Source of the DNA: Roseomonas sp.
GTDB lineage: Bacteria > Pseudomonadota > Alphaproteobacteria > Acetobacterales > Acetobacteraceae
Length of the DNA: 64,000 nucleotides
Direction: 5' to 3'
Assembly: GCA_031180725.1 (NCBI GenBank)
Contig: JAPSLO010000001.1
Span: forward strand, 496,001-560,000
Positions within the stretch are counted from its first letter, which is position 1; every line of letters begins with the position of its first letter. This document shows positions 27,241 to 37,100 of this stretch, in pieces. Made by a program: the position numbers and the translations under genes. The notes under the pieces were generated by a model that saw nothing but the letters and a program-made list of their open reading frames with translations, did not search any database and had not been told where the DNA came from.

Positions 27241-27725
27241 CCAAGCATGCCGAGCCCGCCCCGCTGGACGCGCTGCGCGCCGCCGCGGCCTCCCCCCCCC
27301 CCTGGCCCAAGGTGGCCGACCAACTCGGCTTCACCTCCTCCGCCGCGGCACGGATACGCGCGGTGCGGGCCGGCCTCCCCATCGCACCCCGCAAGACCGG
27401 CCGCCCCGTGGTCTGGACGCCAGAGCGCATCGCTGAGGCCGAGGCCGCTCTGGCCCGGCTCGGCACCTGGGAGAAGGTCGGGGCGGCCTGGAGCATGTCG
27501 GCCAAGGCCATAGCCGTCGCGGTGAACCGGCACCGCCGCGCCCAGGGCAAGCCCTCCCGGCGCACAGCCCGGCCCCGGGTCTGGACCCCCGAGCGCATCG
27601 CGGCTCTGCACGCCGAGTACGCCCAGCACGGATCCTGGGCTGCGGTGGCCCGGGCCAACGGGATCCGGCCCGACACCCTCTATGCCGCCATGAGCAAGGC
27701 CAGTGGGCGTAAAATCGCAGCTTGA
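27237..27725 (+). CDS. protein with repeated HTH-like units
   Basis: KVADQLGFTSSAAARIRAVRAG, KVGAAWSMSAKAIAVAVNRHR, AVARANGIRPDTLYAAMSKA; reading frame crosses a C11 tract. Confidence 0.5.
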   Translation: MTKHAEPAPLDALRAAAASPPPWPKVADQLGFTSSAAARIRAVRAGLPIAPRKTGRPVVWTPERIAEAEAALARLGTWEKVGAAWSMSAKAIAVAVNRHRRAQGKPSRRTARPRVWTPERIAALHAEYAQHGSWAAVARANGIRPDTLYAAMSKASGRKIAA

Positions 27726-27731
27726 TGCGAA
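27714..27731. promoter_or_regulatory. 18-bp phage operator
   Basis: ATCGCAGC-TT-GATGCGAA. Confidence 0.8.
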
Positions 27732-27838
27732 TTAGGGGCGGTGCGACACTGGCCCGTCGCAAGATGTTGGGCGGCTTCACATCGGCCCGGCGGGCCGCCC
27801 CAGGCAGAGGCCCGGGAATATCGCAACAGGAGGGGATA

Positions 27839-28306
27839 ATGGATGAGCAGAAGGTGACGCCGGCCGTGGATGCGAGCGCGGCCGCGGCGCAGCTCGACGG
27901 CATGGTGCAGGGCCTCTCCGCGATGCGGGCGGAGCGGATGCTGCTGGGCCGGATCCGGCTCGACGCGGATGGGCGCAACTGGATGCTGTTCGTGCGGCGC
28001 GTGGGCAATGAGCTCACCTATGAGCTGCGCGATGCGCTGGGCCGGCCGCAGGATCCGTTCTGGGGCGCGCGTCACCCGCCGATCTTCGCGAACCCCGAGA
28101 GCGACGAGGCCTCGCTGCGCGAGGTGCTGGTGTGGTTCGACGGCCTCACCGACCGGCCCGGCCTGCTCGGCGTCGACGTGGCGCCGGAGCTCACGCCGGC
28201 GACCGAGCCTGCCGGCTTCGTTGAAGGGGGCTACGTTGCCCCGCAGCCGACGCCCGCTCCCCGGCCGGCGGCGGCGCAGCCCGCGGCTGCCAAGAAGCGA
28301 GGTTGA
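27839..28306 (+). CDS. phage hypothetical protein
   Basis: ATG 27839 preceded by AGGAGGGG. Confidence 0.6.
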   Translation: MDEQKVTPAVDASAAAAQLDGMVQGLSAMRAERMLLGRIRLDADGRNWMLFVRRVGNELTYELRDALGRPQDPFWGARHPPIFANPESDEASLREVLVWFDGLTDRPGLLGVDVAPELTPATEPAGFVEGGYVAPQPTPAPRPAAAQPAAAKKRG

Positions 28307-28330
28307 CCCCGGACCATCTGGGCACGCATA

Positions 28331-28348
28331 TTCGCATCAAGATGCGAA
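28331..28348. promoter_or_regulatory. 18-bp phage operator upstream of ParB-MTase/terminase genes
   Basis: TTCGCATC-AA-GATGCGAA perfect palindromic arms. Confidence 0.85.
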
Positions 28349-28431
28349 TTGCTGCGTAGTCTCGGCAGCGGTCGCCTCTGCCCGCCCCGGCCCGTCCCGG
28401 GGTGGGCCAGCGAGCGTTCCAGGGGGGCGCG

Positions 28432-29748
28432 ATGCCGAAGCCCAGGACTACCCGGAAGCCGGCCGCGGGCGCCGCGGCGCAGGCTGATCGGCTCCGCGTC
28501 GAGTATGCGCCGATCGGCGCCTTCATCCCTTATGCCCGGAACAGCCGGACGCACAGCCCGGCCCAGATTGCCCGGCTCCGCGCCTCGATCCGCGAATTCG
28601 GCTTCACCAATCCGGTCCTGACCGATGGCGCCATGGGCATCCTGGCCGGCCACGCCAGGCTGGAGGCGGCACGCCTGGAGCGGCCCGACGAGGAGGTGCC
28701 CTACATTTCCCTCGGCCACCTGCCCGAGGCCAAGCGCCGCGCCTACGTCATCGCCGACAACCGCCTGGCCGAGCTGGCCGAGTGGGATATCGAGATGCTG
28801 GCACTCGAAGCGGCCGATGCGGTGAAGGCCGGGATCGAGCTGGAGACCATCGGATTTTCCGACGACGAGCTTCGGGAATTGCTGGGCGACGTGCCTGGCG
28901 CGCCGGGAGGGGAGGGAGCCCAGCCCGGCGATGACGAGGTGCCCGAGCCGCCCAAGGTGGCAGTGTCCCGGCCCGGCGATCTCTGGGTGATCGGCGACCA
29001 CCGGATCCTCTGCGGCTCGGCCACGGTGGACGAGGACGTGGATCGGCTCATGGCCGGCGAGCGCGCCGTCATGGCCTTCACCGACCCGCCCTACAACGTG
29101 GATTACCAGGGCGGGAAGGTGGAGCGGTCGCGGATCAAGAACGACGCGCTGGGCGATGACTTCCCCGCTTTCCTCCGTGCCGGCATGGCGTCGCTGCTGC
29201 GTGTCACCGATGGCGCCTGCTACGTGGCGATGAGCTGCGCCGAGATGCACACGCTGCGCGCCGCCTTCGAGGCCGCAGGCGGGCACTATTCGTGCTGGAT
29301 CGCCTGGGTGAAGGACGTGTTTGCCGCGGGCTTCGCCGACTACCGGCAGCAGTTCGAGCCCATCCTCTACGGCTGGCGCGATGGCGCCGAGCGGCACTGG
29401 TGCGGCCGGCGGGATCAGAGCACGGTCTGGGAGGTGGCCCGCGTGGCGCGGTGCGACCTGCACCCCACCATGAAGCCGGTCGAGCTGGTGATCCGCGCGA
29501 TCGAGAACAGCTCGCCGCGCAATGGCGTGGTGCTCGATCTCTTCGCCGGCTCGGGCACGACCGGCATGGCCGCGATCCGCACCGGCCGCCAGGCACGGCT
29601 CATGGAGCTGGACCCGGCCTATGTGGACGTGATCGTGGCGCGCCTGGCCGACGCCACCCTGCTGCCGGCCCGCCTCGATGGCGATGGCCGGACCTTCGCT
29701 GAAGTGCGGCGCGAACGGCAGCCCGGATCGGGGCGCGCCGCAGCGTGA
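28432..29748 (+). CDS. ParB-N domain fused to N4/N6 DNA methyltransferase
   Basis: ParB-like IGAFIPYARNSRTHSPAQIARLRASIREFGFTNPVLTDGAMGILAGHARLEAARLE then DPPYNVDYQGGK and DLFAGSGTTGMAAIRTGRQARLMELDPAYVDV. Confidence 0.9.
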   Translation: MPKPRTTRKPAAGAAAQADRLRVEYAPIGAFIPYARNSRTHSPAQIARLRASIREFGFTNPVLTDGAMGILAGHARLEAARLERPDEEVPYISLGHLPEAKRRAYVIADNRLAELAEWDIEMLALEAADAVKAGIELETIGFSDDELRELLGDVPGAPGGEGAQPGDDEVPEPPKVAVSRPGDLWVIGDHRILCGSATVDEDVDRLMAGERAVMAFTDPPYNVDYQGGKVERSRIKNDALGDDFPAFLRAGMASLLRVTDGACYVAMSCAEMHTLRAAFEAAGGHYSCWIAWVKDVFAAGFADYRQQFEPILYGWRDGAERHWCGRRDQSTVWEVARVARCDLHPTMKPVELVIRAIENSSPRNGVVLDLFAGSGTTGMAAIRTGRQARLMELDPAYVDVIVARLADATLLPARLDGDGRTFAEVRRERQPGSGRAAA

Positions 29749-29754
29749 CGCGGC

Positions 29755-30213
29755 ATGGCCGCCCAACCTGATCCTCCCTCTGACCGGAAGCTGCTGCCCC
29801 GCAAGGCGCGCAAGCGGCGGCGCAACTCGAATGCGACGCCGATCCCGCCCGACATGGTGGCGCGGCTGCTGCAACTGCCCGGCTTCACCAAAAGCGACGT
29901 GGCCCACATGCTCGGGATCTCGCCGAGCACGCTGGACGAGCGCATCGAGCGCGACGAGGAGCTGAAGGCGGCGGTGGTGCGGGGCCTCACCCAGCGCCGG
30001 TTCATCGCCGCGACCGCGCTCCAGAAGGCGCTGACCAGCGGCAAGGTGCCCGCCGTCATCTTCGCCGCGAAGAGCATCCTGGGCATGAAGGAGGAGGCCG
30101 AGGCGCCGCAGGGCGGCACCAACTTCCTTGTCGAGACCCGGCCCAAGGCGGCCAGCATGGACGCCTGGCAGGAGGAATACGGGCCGCTCCGTGCCCCGAA
30201 GGCGGAGGGCTGA
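29755..30213 (+). CDS. probable small terminase subunit / HTH
   Basis: VARLLQLPGFTKSDVAHMLGISPSTLDERIERDEELKAAVVRG directly upstream of large terminase. Confidence 0.6.
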   Translation: MAAQPDPPSDRKLLPRKARKRRRNSNATPIPPDMVARLLQLPGFTKSDVAHMLGISPSTLDERIERDEELKAAVVRGLTQRRFIAATALQKALTSGKVPAVIFAAKSILGMKEEAEAPQGGTNFLVETRPKAASMDAWQEEYGPLRAPKAEG

Positions 30214-30216
30214 GCC

Positions 30217-31629
30217 GTGCCGCTCGACGCCGCGGGCTTCGTGTTCCGCCCTCAGCCCGGCCCGCAAGAGGCCCTGTTGTCCTGCCCGGCCGAAGAAATC
30301 TTCTTCGGCGGCGCGCGCGGAGGCGGGAAAACGGCTGGCGCGATCGGCGCATGGCTCGATCACTGCGGCCGCTACGGTGCCGCGGCGCAAGGCATCTTCT
30401 TCCGTCGCAGGTACAAGGATCTGGAAGGCGCCTACCTCCAGATGGTGCGCTTCTTCCGGCCGCTCGGCGCGATCTGGAACAAGACCGCCGGCACCTGGAC
30501 CTTCCCGAACGGGGCGATCCTCCGGCTGCGCCATCTCTGGGATGAGCGCGACGCCGAAAGCTACCAGGGCCACGAGTACACCTTCCTCTGCTTCGAGGAA
30601 GCCGGCCAATGGCCCAGCTCGAAGCCGGTCGACATGCTGCGCGCCACGCTGCGCTCTGTGTCGGGGGCGAAGAAGCTGCTGCTGCTGACCGGCAACCCGG
30701 GCGGCGCCGGCCACCTCTGGCTGAAGGCCCGATACATCACGCCGGCCCGGCTGGGCTATCGCGCGATCCGCGACCCCGACACCGGCGATGTGCGCGTGTT
30801 CATACCGAGCCGCCTGGAGGACAACGCGATCCTCCAGGCCGCCGACCCGAGCTATGCGCGCCGGCTTCAGCAGCTCGGTTCCAAGACGCTGGTCCGGGCG
30901 TGGCTGAAGGGCGATTGGGATATCGTCGCCGGCGGCTTCTTCGACGACGTGTGGAACCCGGAGCGCCAGGTGCTCCCGGCCGACTTCACCCCGCCGGCCG
31001 GCTGGACCTACCGCCGCGGCTTCGACTGGGGTTCGAGCCGGCCCGCCGCGCTTGCGGTGATGGCGGTGAGCGACGGCACCTCGCCCGAGGCGATGCCCGA
31101 GGTGCGGTTCCCAAAGGGCAGCATGGTGCTGTGCCGCGAGCTCTACACCGCGCAACGGGATGACCACGGCGAGGCCATGCCGAACGTCGGCGCCGGCTGG
31201 GAGAACCCGAAGCTCGGCCGCGAGGTGGCGCGGACCTGCCTTGGCCTGCGCTTCGACGGCAGCGTGGCCGATCCCTCGATCTTCACCAGGCAGGGCGGCC
31301 CCTCGATCTATGAGCAGATGCAGGCCGGGCTGCGCGAGCTCGGCGACACGGCGCTCTGGACCAGGGCCGACAACAACCGCGTGGCCGGTTGGGGCACGAT
31401 GCGCGGCATGCTGCGGCAGAGCGCCGAGCCGGTGCCGGAGGGCCCCGGGCTCTGGGTACTGGAGAGCTGCACTGATTGGATCCGCACGGTCCCGGTGCTC
31501 CAGCGCGACAAAGACAAACCCGATGACGTGGACACCGAGGGCGAGGATCACCACGGCGATGCGACGCGGTACGTGGTTCACACCGCGGCGCGGCGCAGCG
31601 CGTCCGTGGCGCCCGTGATCGTTCGATAG
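30217..31629 (+). CDS. phage terminase large subunit
   Basis: FGGARGGGKTAGAIGAWLDH Walker A; YTFLCFEEAGQWP; TGNPGGAGHLWLKARYI; nuclease DWGSSRPAA. Confidence 0.92.
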   Translation: MPLDAAGFVFRPQPGPQEALLSCPAEEIFFGGARGGGKTAGAIGAWLDHCGRYGAAAQGIFFRRRYKDLEGAYLQMVRFFRPLGAIWNKTAGTWTFPNGAILRLRHLWDERDAESYQGHEYTFLCFEEAGQWPSSKPVDMLRATLRSVSGAKKLLLLTGNPGGAGHLWLKARYITPARLGYRAIRDPDTGDVRVFIPSRLEDNAILQAADPSYARRLQQLGSKTLVRAWLKGDWDIVAGGFFDDVWNPERQVLPADFTPPAGWTYRRGFDWGSSRPAALAVMAVSDGTSPEAMPEVRFPKGSMVLCRELYTAQRDDHGEAMPNVGAGWENPKLGREVARTCLGLRFDGSVADPSIFTRQGGPSIYEQMQAGLRELGDTALWTRADNNRVAGWGTMRGMLRQSAEPVPEGPGLWVLESCTDWIRTVPVLQRDKDKPDDVDTEGEDHHGDATRYVVHTAARRSASVAPVIVR

Positions 31630-31640
31630 CGGAGGCGCCA

Positions 31641-33113
31641 ATGCCGACCCCGAAGAACCCGCCGCCGTTCAAGAACGAGGGCACCCTGGAGCAGCCGCCC
31701 CGGCCCCTGCCGTTCATGGCCATGGGCACCATGGGGCTGCGCCAGAGCAGCGGCTATGTGTGGGAGGACTTCGACCGCGACCTGCGCGGCCAGAAGGCAA
31801 TCCGCACCTATGACCGCATGGCCCGTGGCGACGCGATGTGCGGCGCCGTGCTCTGGGCCATCGAGAGCGTGCTGCGCGGCGTCGAGTGGGAGGTGGACCC
31901 GGCCCTACCTAAGGGCGCGGAGGGCCCCGACGTGCAGCCCGAGAAGGAGGCCATTGAGGTGGCTGACTTCGTGCGCCAGGCGCTTTTCGAGGATTGCGAC
32001 ACGCCCTGGCCGGTCGTGGTGGCCGAGGCGCTGTCCTGCCTCTGGGCCGGCTTCGCGCTCGCCGAGGTGATCTACAAGCGCCGCGATGACGGGCTGATCG
32101 GGATCCGCGATATCGCGCCGCGGCCGCAGGACACCGTGGTGCGCTGGCTCTTCGCCGATGATGGCACGCTGACCGGCGTGGTGCAGCACCACCCGGTGTC
32201 GGGCCGCGAGGTGGCGATCCCGATAGAGAAGCTGTGCCACTGGCGGGTCCGCATGTGGAAGCGCAGCCCCGAGGGCATGTCGATCCTGCGCACCGCCTAC
32301 AAGAGCTGGGTCTACGCGGCCAATCTGGAGAACATCGAGGCGATCGGCCTGGAGCGCGACCTGGCCGGCCTGCCCGTGGCCCGGGTGCCGCAGGAGATCA
32401 TCTCCGGGGCGCAGCAGGGCGACGCGCAGCAGCAGGCCGTGCTCAACGAATTCGTGCGCATGGTGCGCGACCTGCGCCGCAATGAGCAGGCCGGCATCGT
32501 GCTCCCCTCCGATCCCTGGGAGAGCATGGACGGCAGCTCCCGCAGCTCGGTGCCTAAGTACGACATCTCGCTGCTCGCCTCCGGCTCGGACCGTTCCAGC
32601 TCGGCCGACCCGGCGATCCGCCGCCATCAGAGTCGCATGGCCATGGCGGTGCTGGCCGACTTCATCCTGCTCGGCCAGGGCAACACCGGATCCTGGGCGC
32701 TGAGCACCGACAAGACCGAGCTGTTCCTGAAGAGCCTGGAAGCCATCCTCCAGGCCATCGCATCCGAGGCCCAGCGCGGCATCGTGGTCCCGCTCACCGT
32801 GCTGAACGGCATCAAGCCTGAGCACCGGCCCAAGGTGCGCCCGGGCCCGATCGCCAAGGCCGACCTGAAGGCGCTGGTCGACACGCTCTACACCCTGGCC
32901 AGCGCCGGCGCGGCCGTGTTCCCCGACGAGCGACTGGAGGCGCACATCCGCAAGCTGGCCGGCCTGCCGCCGGCGAGCAAGGAGGCGCGCGACGCGGCCC
33001 GCGAGACGCAGGAGAACCCGCGGCCGGGCCCGGGCGACCCCGCCGCCGAGGAAGAGGCGCTCCGCGAGGACGAGGGAGAGGGCGAGGGCGGAGCGGCCGA
33101 GGCGGAGCCGTGA
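31641..33113 (+). CDS. phage portal protein (Mu gp29-like)
   Basis: 490 aa immediately after terminase; YDRMARGDAMCGAVLWAIESVLRGVEWEVDP..., C-terminal acidic tail. Confidence 0.82.
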   Translation: MPTPKNPPPFKNEGTLEQPPRPLPFMAMGTMGLRQSSGYVWEDFDRDLRGQKAIRTYDRMARGDAMCGAVLWAIESVLRGVEWEVDPALPKGAEGPDVQPEKEAIEVADFVRQALFEDCDTPWPVVVAEALSCLWAGFALAEVIYKRRDDGLIGIRDIAPRPQDTVVRWLFADDGTLTGVVQHHPVSGREVAIPIEKLCHWRVRMWKRSPEGMSILRTAYKSWVYAANLENIEAIGLERDLAGLPVARVPQEIISGAQQGDAQQQAVLNEFVRMVRDLRRNEQAGIVLPSDPWESMDGSSRSSVPKYDISLLASGSDRSSSADPAIRRHQSRMAMAVLADFILLGQGNTGSWALSTDKTELFLKSLEAILQAIASEAQRGIVVPLTVLNGIKPEHRPKVRPGPIAKADLKALVDTLYTLASAGAAVFPDERLEAHIRKLAGLPPASKEARDAARETQENPRPGPGDPAAEEEALREDEGEGEGGAAEAEP

Positions 33114-34126
33114 TGCTGAACCGGCTGCGCCACGGCCCGGTCCCGGTCGCGAAGGCGGCCGGCGACGAATGGGCTGACCTGATCGACCGGCTTGCCGCGC
33201 AGTTCGAGCCGAAGATCGCCGCGGCGTTCCGGCAGGCCTGCGCCGGCCTGGCCGACAAGGCCAGCATCAAGGCCCTGGCCGATGCTATCGCGGCCGGAAA
33301 TACCGGCGCGCTCTATGCCCTGCTCGGCGTCGCGCCTGGCGCGGCCAGCCCCTTCCTGCCGATCGGGGGCGTGCTTATCGACCTGGCCATGGAGGCGGGC
33401 AAGGCGACGGCGGCCCAGCTTCCAGCCGGGGGCGGCCTGATTGCCTTCGACATGCTGAACCCGGCCACGGTCGAGCATCTCCGCACCTATTCGCTCGGCC
33501 TCATCACCCGGATCACCGAAGAGGTGCGCGAGGGGATCCGCGAGGCGCTGCTCGCCAACATCTCGGCCGGCAACGGGCCGGCCGTCACGGCGCGGGCGAT
33601 CCGGCAGACCACGAAGCTCGGGCTCACCAAGCAGCAGGCCCGAGCCCTGGCGAATTACCGGGCCGAGCTGGAGGCGCAGAGCAAGGCCGCGCTCGACCGC
33701 ACGCTCCGCGATAAGCGGTTCGACGCCACGGTGAAGGCGGCCCTGGCCGGCAAGAAGAAGCTGACCAAGGAACAAATCGACAAGATGGTGGCGCGCTACG
33801 GCGAGCGGCTGCTGGCCCATCGCGCGCTGGTCATCGCCCGCACCGAGAGCATCCGCGCCGCGAACCAGGGCGCCCATGAGGCCATGCTCCAGGCGGTGCA
33901 GACCAACGCCATCCCTGAGGGCGGGATCTACCGCCGCTGGGTGGTGGCCAAGGATGAGCGGACCTGCCCGACCTGCCGCAGCATCCCCCGCATGAACCCG
34001 GCCGGGGTGGGGCTCACCCAGGCCTTCAACACGCCCTGGGGCCCGACCCTGCTCCCCCCGCAACACCCGCTCTGCCGATGCACGGTCGTTCACCGCATCC
34101 GGGCAGAGGTGATCGACGCCGCGTAG
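33110..34126 (+). CDS. MuF-like minor head protein
   Basis: ARTESIRAANQGAHEAML...YRRWVVAKDERTCPTCRSIPRMNPAGVGLTQAFNTPWGPTLLPPQHPLCRCTV. Confidence 0.88.
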   Translation: MMLNRLRHGPVPVAKAAGDEWADLIDRLAAQFEPKIAAAFRQACAGLADKASIKALADAIAAGNTGALYALLGVAPGAASPFLPIGGVLIDLAMEAGKATAAQLPAGGGLIAFDMLNPATVEHLRTYSLGLITRITEEVREGIREALLANISAGNGPAVTARAIRQTTKLGLTKQQARALANYRAELEAQSKAALDRTLRDKRFDATVKAALAGKKKLTKEQIDKMVARYGERLLAHRALVIARTESIRAANQGAHEAMLQAVQTNAIPEGGIYRRWVVAKDERTCPTCRSIPRMNPAGVGLTQAFNTPWGPTLLPPQHPLCRCTVVHRIRAEVIDAA

Positions 34127-34135
34127 GAGGCGCCC

Positions 34136-37100
34136 ATGCCCAAGACATTCGCCGAGGTGATGAAGGCCGGGCCCAAGCTGCCGAAGAAGCTGCGGCCGAA
34201 GCTCTCGGCCGGCCAGGCCAGCGGCAAGTTCGACCCCGCCAAGCACCCGCGGAACCCGGACGGCACCTTCGCCGACAAGCCTGGAGCGGGGAACGACGCG
34301 CCGCGCCAGGGCGCCGCGTTCGACCCCTCTCGCGCCGCTACCTTCGCCAAGGACCGGCCGCTCCCGAAGAGCCTGCACGGCGTGCCATTCGCGCCCTGGG
34401 ATGACGTGCCCACCACGCCGGAGGGCTGGGCCAAGGTGAAGGGGCAGCGGAAGCTGAAGGAGCCGCCGCTGCCGAAGCTGAAGCCCGGCATGAAGCTCGG
34501 CTCCGGGGTTATCATCCGCGAGCCGGACGGCCGGATCTGGCTCACCAAGCCCACCAACGGGTTCGGCGGCTACGACCACACCTTCCCGAAAGGCACGGCC
34601 GAGGAAGGCCTCTCGCTCCAGGCCAACGCCATCAAGGAGGCCTTCGAGGAGACTGGGCTGAAGGTGGAGATCACCGGCTTCGCCGGCGACGTGGAGCGCA
34701 CCACCAGCGTGGCGCGGTACTACTACGCACGGCGGGTCGGCGGCTCCCCTGCCGCCCATGGCTGGGAAAGCGAGGCGGTGCTGCTGGTCCCGCCGGCGCA
34801 GCTCCACCACTATCTGAACGTGCCGCTCGACCAGCGCATGGCGCACGAGTTGGCCGGCGCGCCAGTGCCGCCGCCGAAGCCCGAGGCGCCGCCCGCGTCG
34901 TTCGGCCAGGGTCTCGTCGCACCGCAGTTCGGCATTGGCCAGCCCAGCCAGGCGAAGGGTGGAGGGAAGCCGAAGCCGCAGGTCTGGGGAGGCAAGGCCG
35001 GCGGCGGCAAGGCCACCCTGTTCGACAACCTCTACAGCTCGCTGGGCTGGTCCAAGCCGGTGCGGAAGGAGGCGGGCCCGGTCCTGTTCGACCAGGCCGT
35101 CGAGCTGATCGAGAAGGCGGTGAAGCTGCCGCCCCACATCTCGAAGCTGGTGAAGCCCGGGAAGAAGAAGCCGACGCCAGGCCAGGTGCGGATCAAGGGC
35201 GACGGCGATGGCGACGGCATCCCGTACGAGGACAAGATCAAGAAGCCCTCGGCGCCGCGCACGAAGAAGGTGGAGCTGCCCAAGGCCGGCTCGGTCGCGG
35301 CCGCGGCGAAGCTGCACGGCGTGGACACGGCGAAGTGGCCCGTCGCCACCAACGGCGCCGCGGCCTCGGCGAAGAAGTGGATTGAGGGCTACGAGGCGGC
35401 CTGGGCGGCCGGTGATCTCGACACGCTGGCCTCGCTGAAGCCGAACCTCGACGCGCTGCTGCCGGGCAAGGGCAACCCCTACACGAAAGGCAAGGCGAAG
35501 GCCTGGCAGGCCCTCCACGAGGATCTCGTGGCGCAGAAGGCGAGCAAGGCGATGGCCGAGGCCACGGCCGGCCCGGTCGCCACGAAGGGCTGGACGAAGG
35601 TGGGCGGGCAGCTCGGCTCCAATCCGGGCGGGCAGTTCACCGATGCGGCCGGGGTGAAGCACTACGTGAAGTTCTCGAAGAGCGCCGACCACGCCAAGAA
35701 CGAGGCGGTGGCGGCGAAGCTCTACGAGCTGGTCGGCTCCCCGGTGGTGCCGGTGAAGCTGGCCGATGTGGAGGCCCTGTCGGGCGGCGCCGCCAAGCTC
35801 GGCATCGCCTCGACCTGGGTCAGCAAGACGCCGCTGAACCCGAACAGCCAAGCGCACCTGGCACTGGCCGCCGAGGACTTCGCCACGCATGCCTGGCTGG
35901 CGAATTGGGATGCGGTGGGCACCGGCTTCGACAACCTGGCCTTGGTGGACGGGAAGATGAGCGTGCTCGATGTGGGCGGCTCGCTGCTGTTCCGCGCCCA
36001 GGGCGGGCCGAAGGGCGCCGCGTTCGGCGTCGATGCGGTCGAGTGGGACACGATGCGCTCGCTCAAGACCCCGGGCGATGCGCCCAAGGTGTTCTCCTCG
36101 ATGACGGCTGAGCAGCTCCACGCCTCGGCGAAGAAGGTGGCGAACATCCCCGACGACGCGATCCGCGACGTGGTGATGGCGCACGGCCCGGGCTCGCTCG
36201 ATGACCGGAAGGCGCTGGCCGAGGTGCTCATCAAGCGGAAGCAGAGCATCGTGGCCAAGGCCGACGCGCTGGGCCTCGGCCCGGTGAAGACGGTGGGCGC
36301 GGTGCCCGAGCCGAACGCGGCCGCTGTGGCGAAGGTGGCGGATCCGCCGGCCGCGCCGCCGGCTGGCAGGGATATCACCCCGGCCACGGCGCAGGCGGCC
36401 AAGGCGCCGCGCGCGCCGAAGGCCGCGGCCGGCGCCCTCGACGACGCCGAGATCACGGCGGCGCTCGGCGCCGAGGCGAAGCTCTTTGCGGGCACGCCGC
36501 ACTACGACGCCATGTTCGCCGCAGTGAAGGCGGGCGACGAGGCCGCGCTGGCCGCGGTGAAGACGCCGACCGCGCTGGCCAAGGCCGACAAGGATGCGCT
36601 GCTCGGGGTGCTGAAGGCGAAGAAGGGCGGCCCGGCCCCGGCCCCGGCGCCAGAGTCGGTGCCCACCGTGACGCCGGTCGCGCTGCCGGCCGTGCCCACG
36701 AAGATCACCAGCCCGGCCAACCCGCTCACCGCCCAGAAGAAGGCGGTGCTGGACACGGTGCAGAAGGCCGCGGCCGACTACGCGGCCGGCACCATCACCG
36801 CCGAGGCCGCGCTGGCCGCGATGGGCGCGGTCAAGTTCCCGAACGTGCTCAACACGTACTGGAAACCGCTGAAGAAGTGGCAGGTCGAGAGCATGGCGGC
36901 GATCAGCACGCACGCCACGGCCAAGAAGGCGGCCCAGGAAGCGGCGGAGAAGGCCGCCCAGGCCGCCAAGGCGGCGCCCGCGCCTGCCGCCCCGGCCGCG
37001 GCTCCGGCGGCCTCGCTCACACCCACCACGGCCGCGCTGCCGCCCAAGCCTGCGGTGGCTCCAGCGCAGGGCAAGAAGGTGACGAAGGTGGCGGCCAAGG

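Noticed and set aside
28231-31641. 1136-aa minus-strand ORF
   Set aside because: Shadow ORF opposite ParB-MTase and terminase genes.
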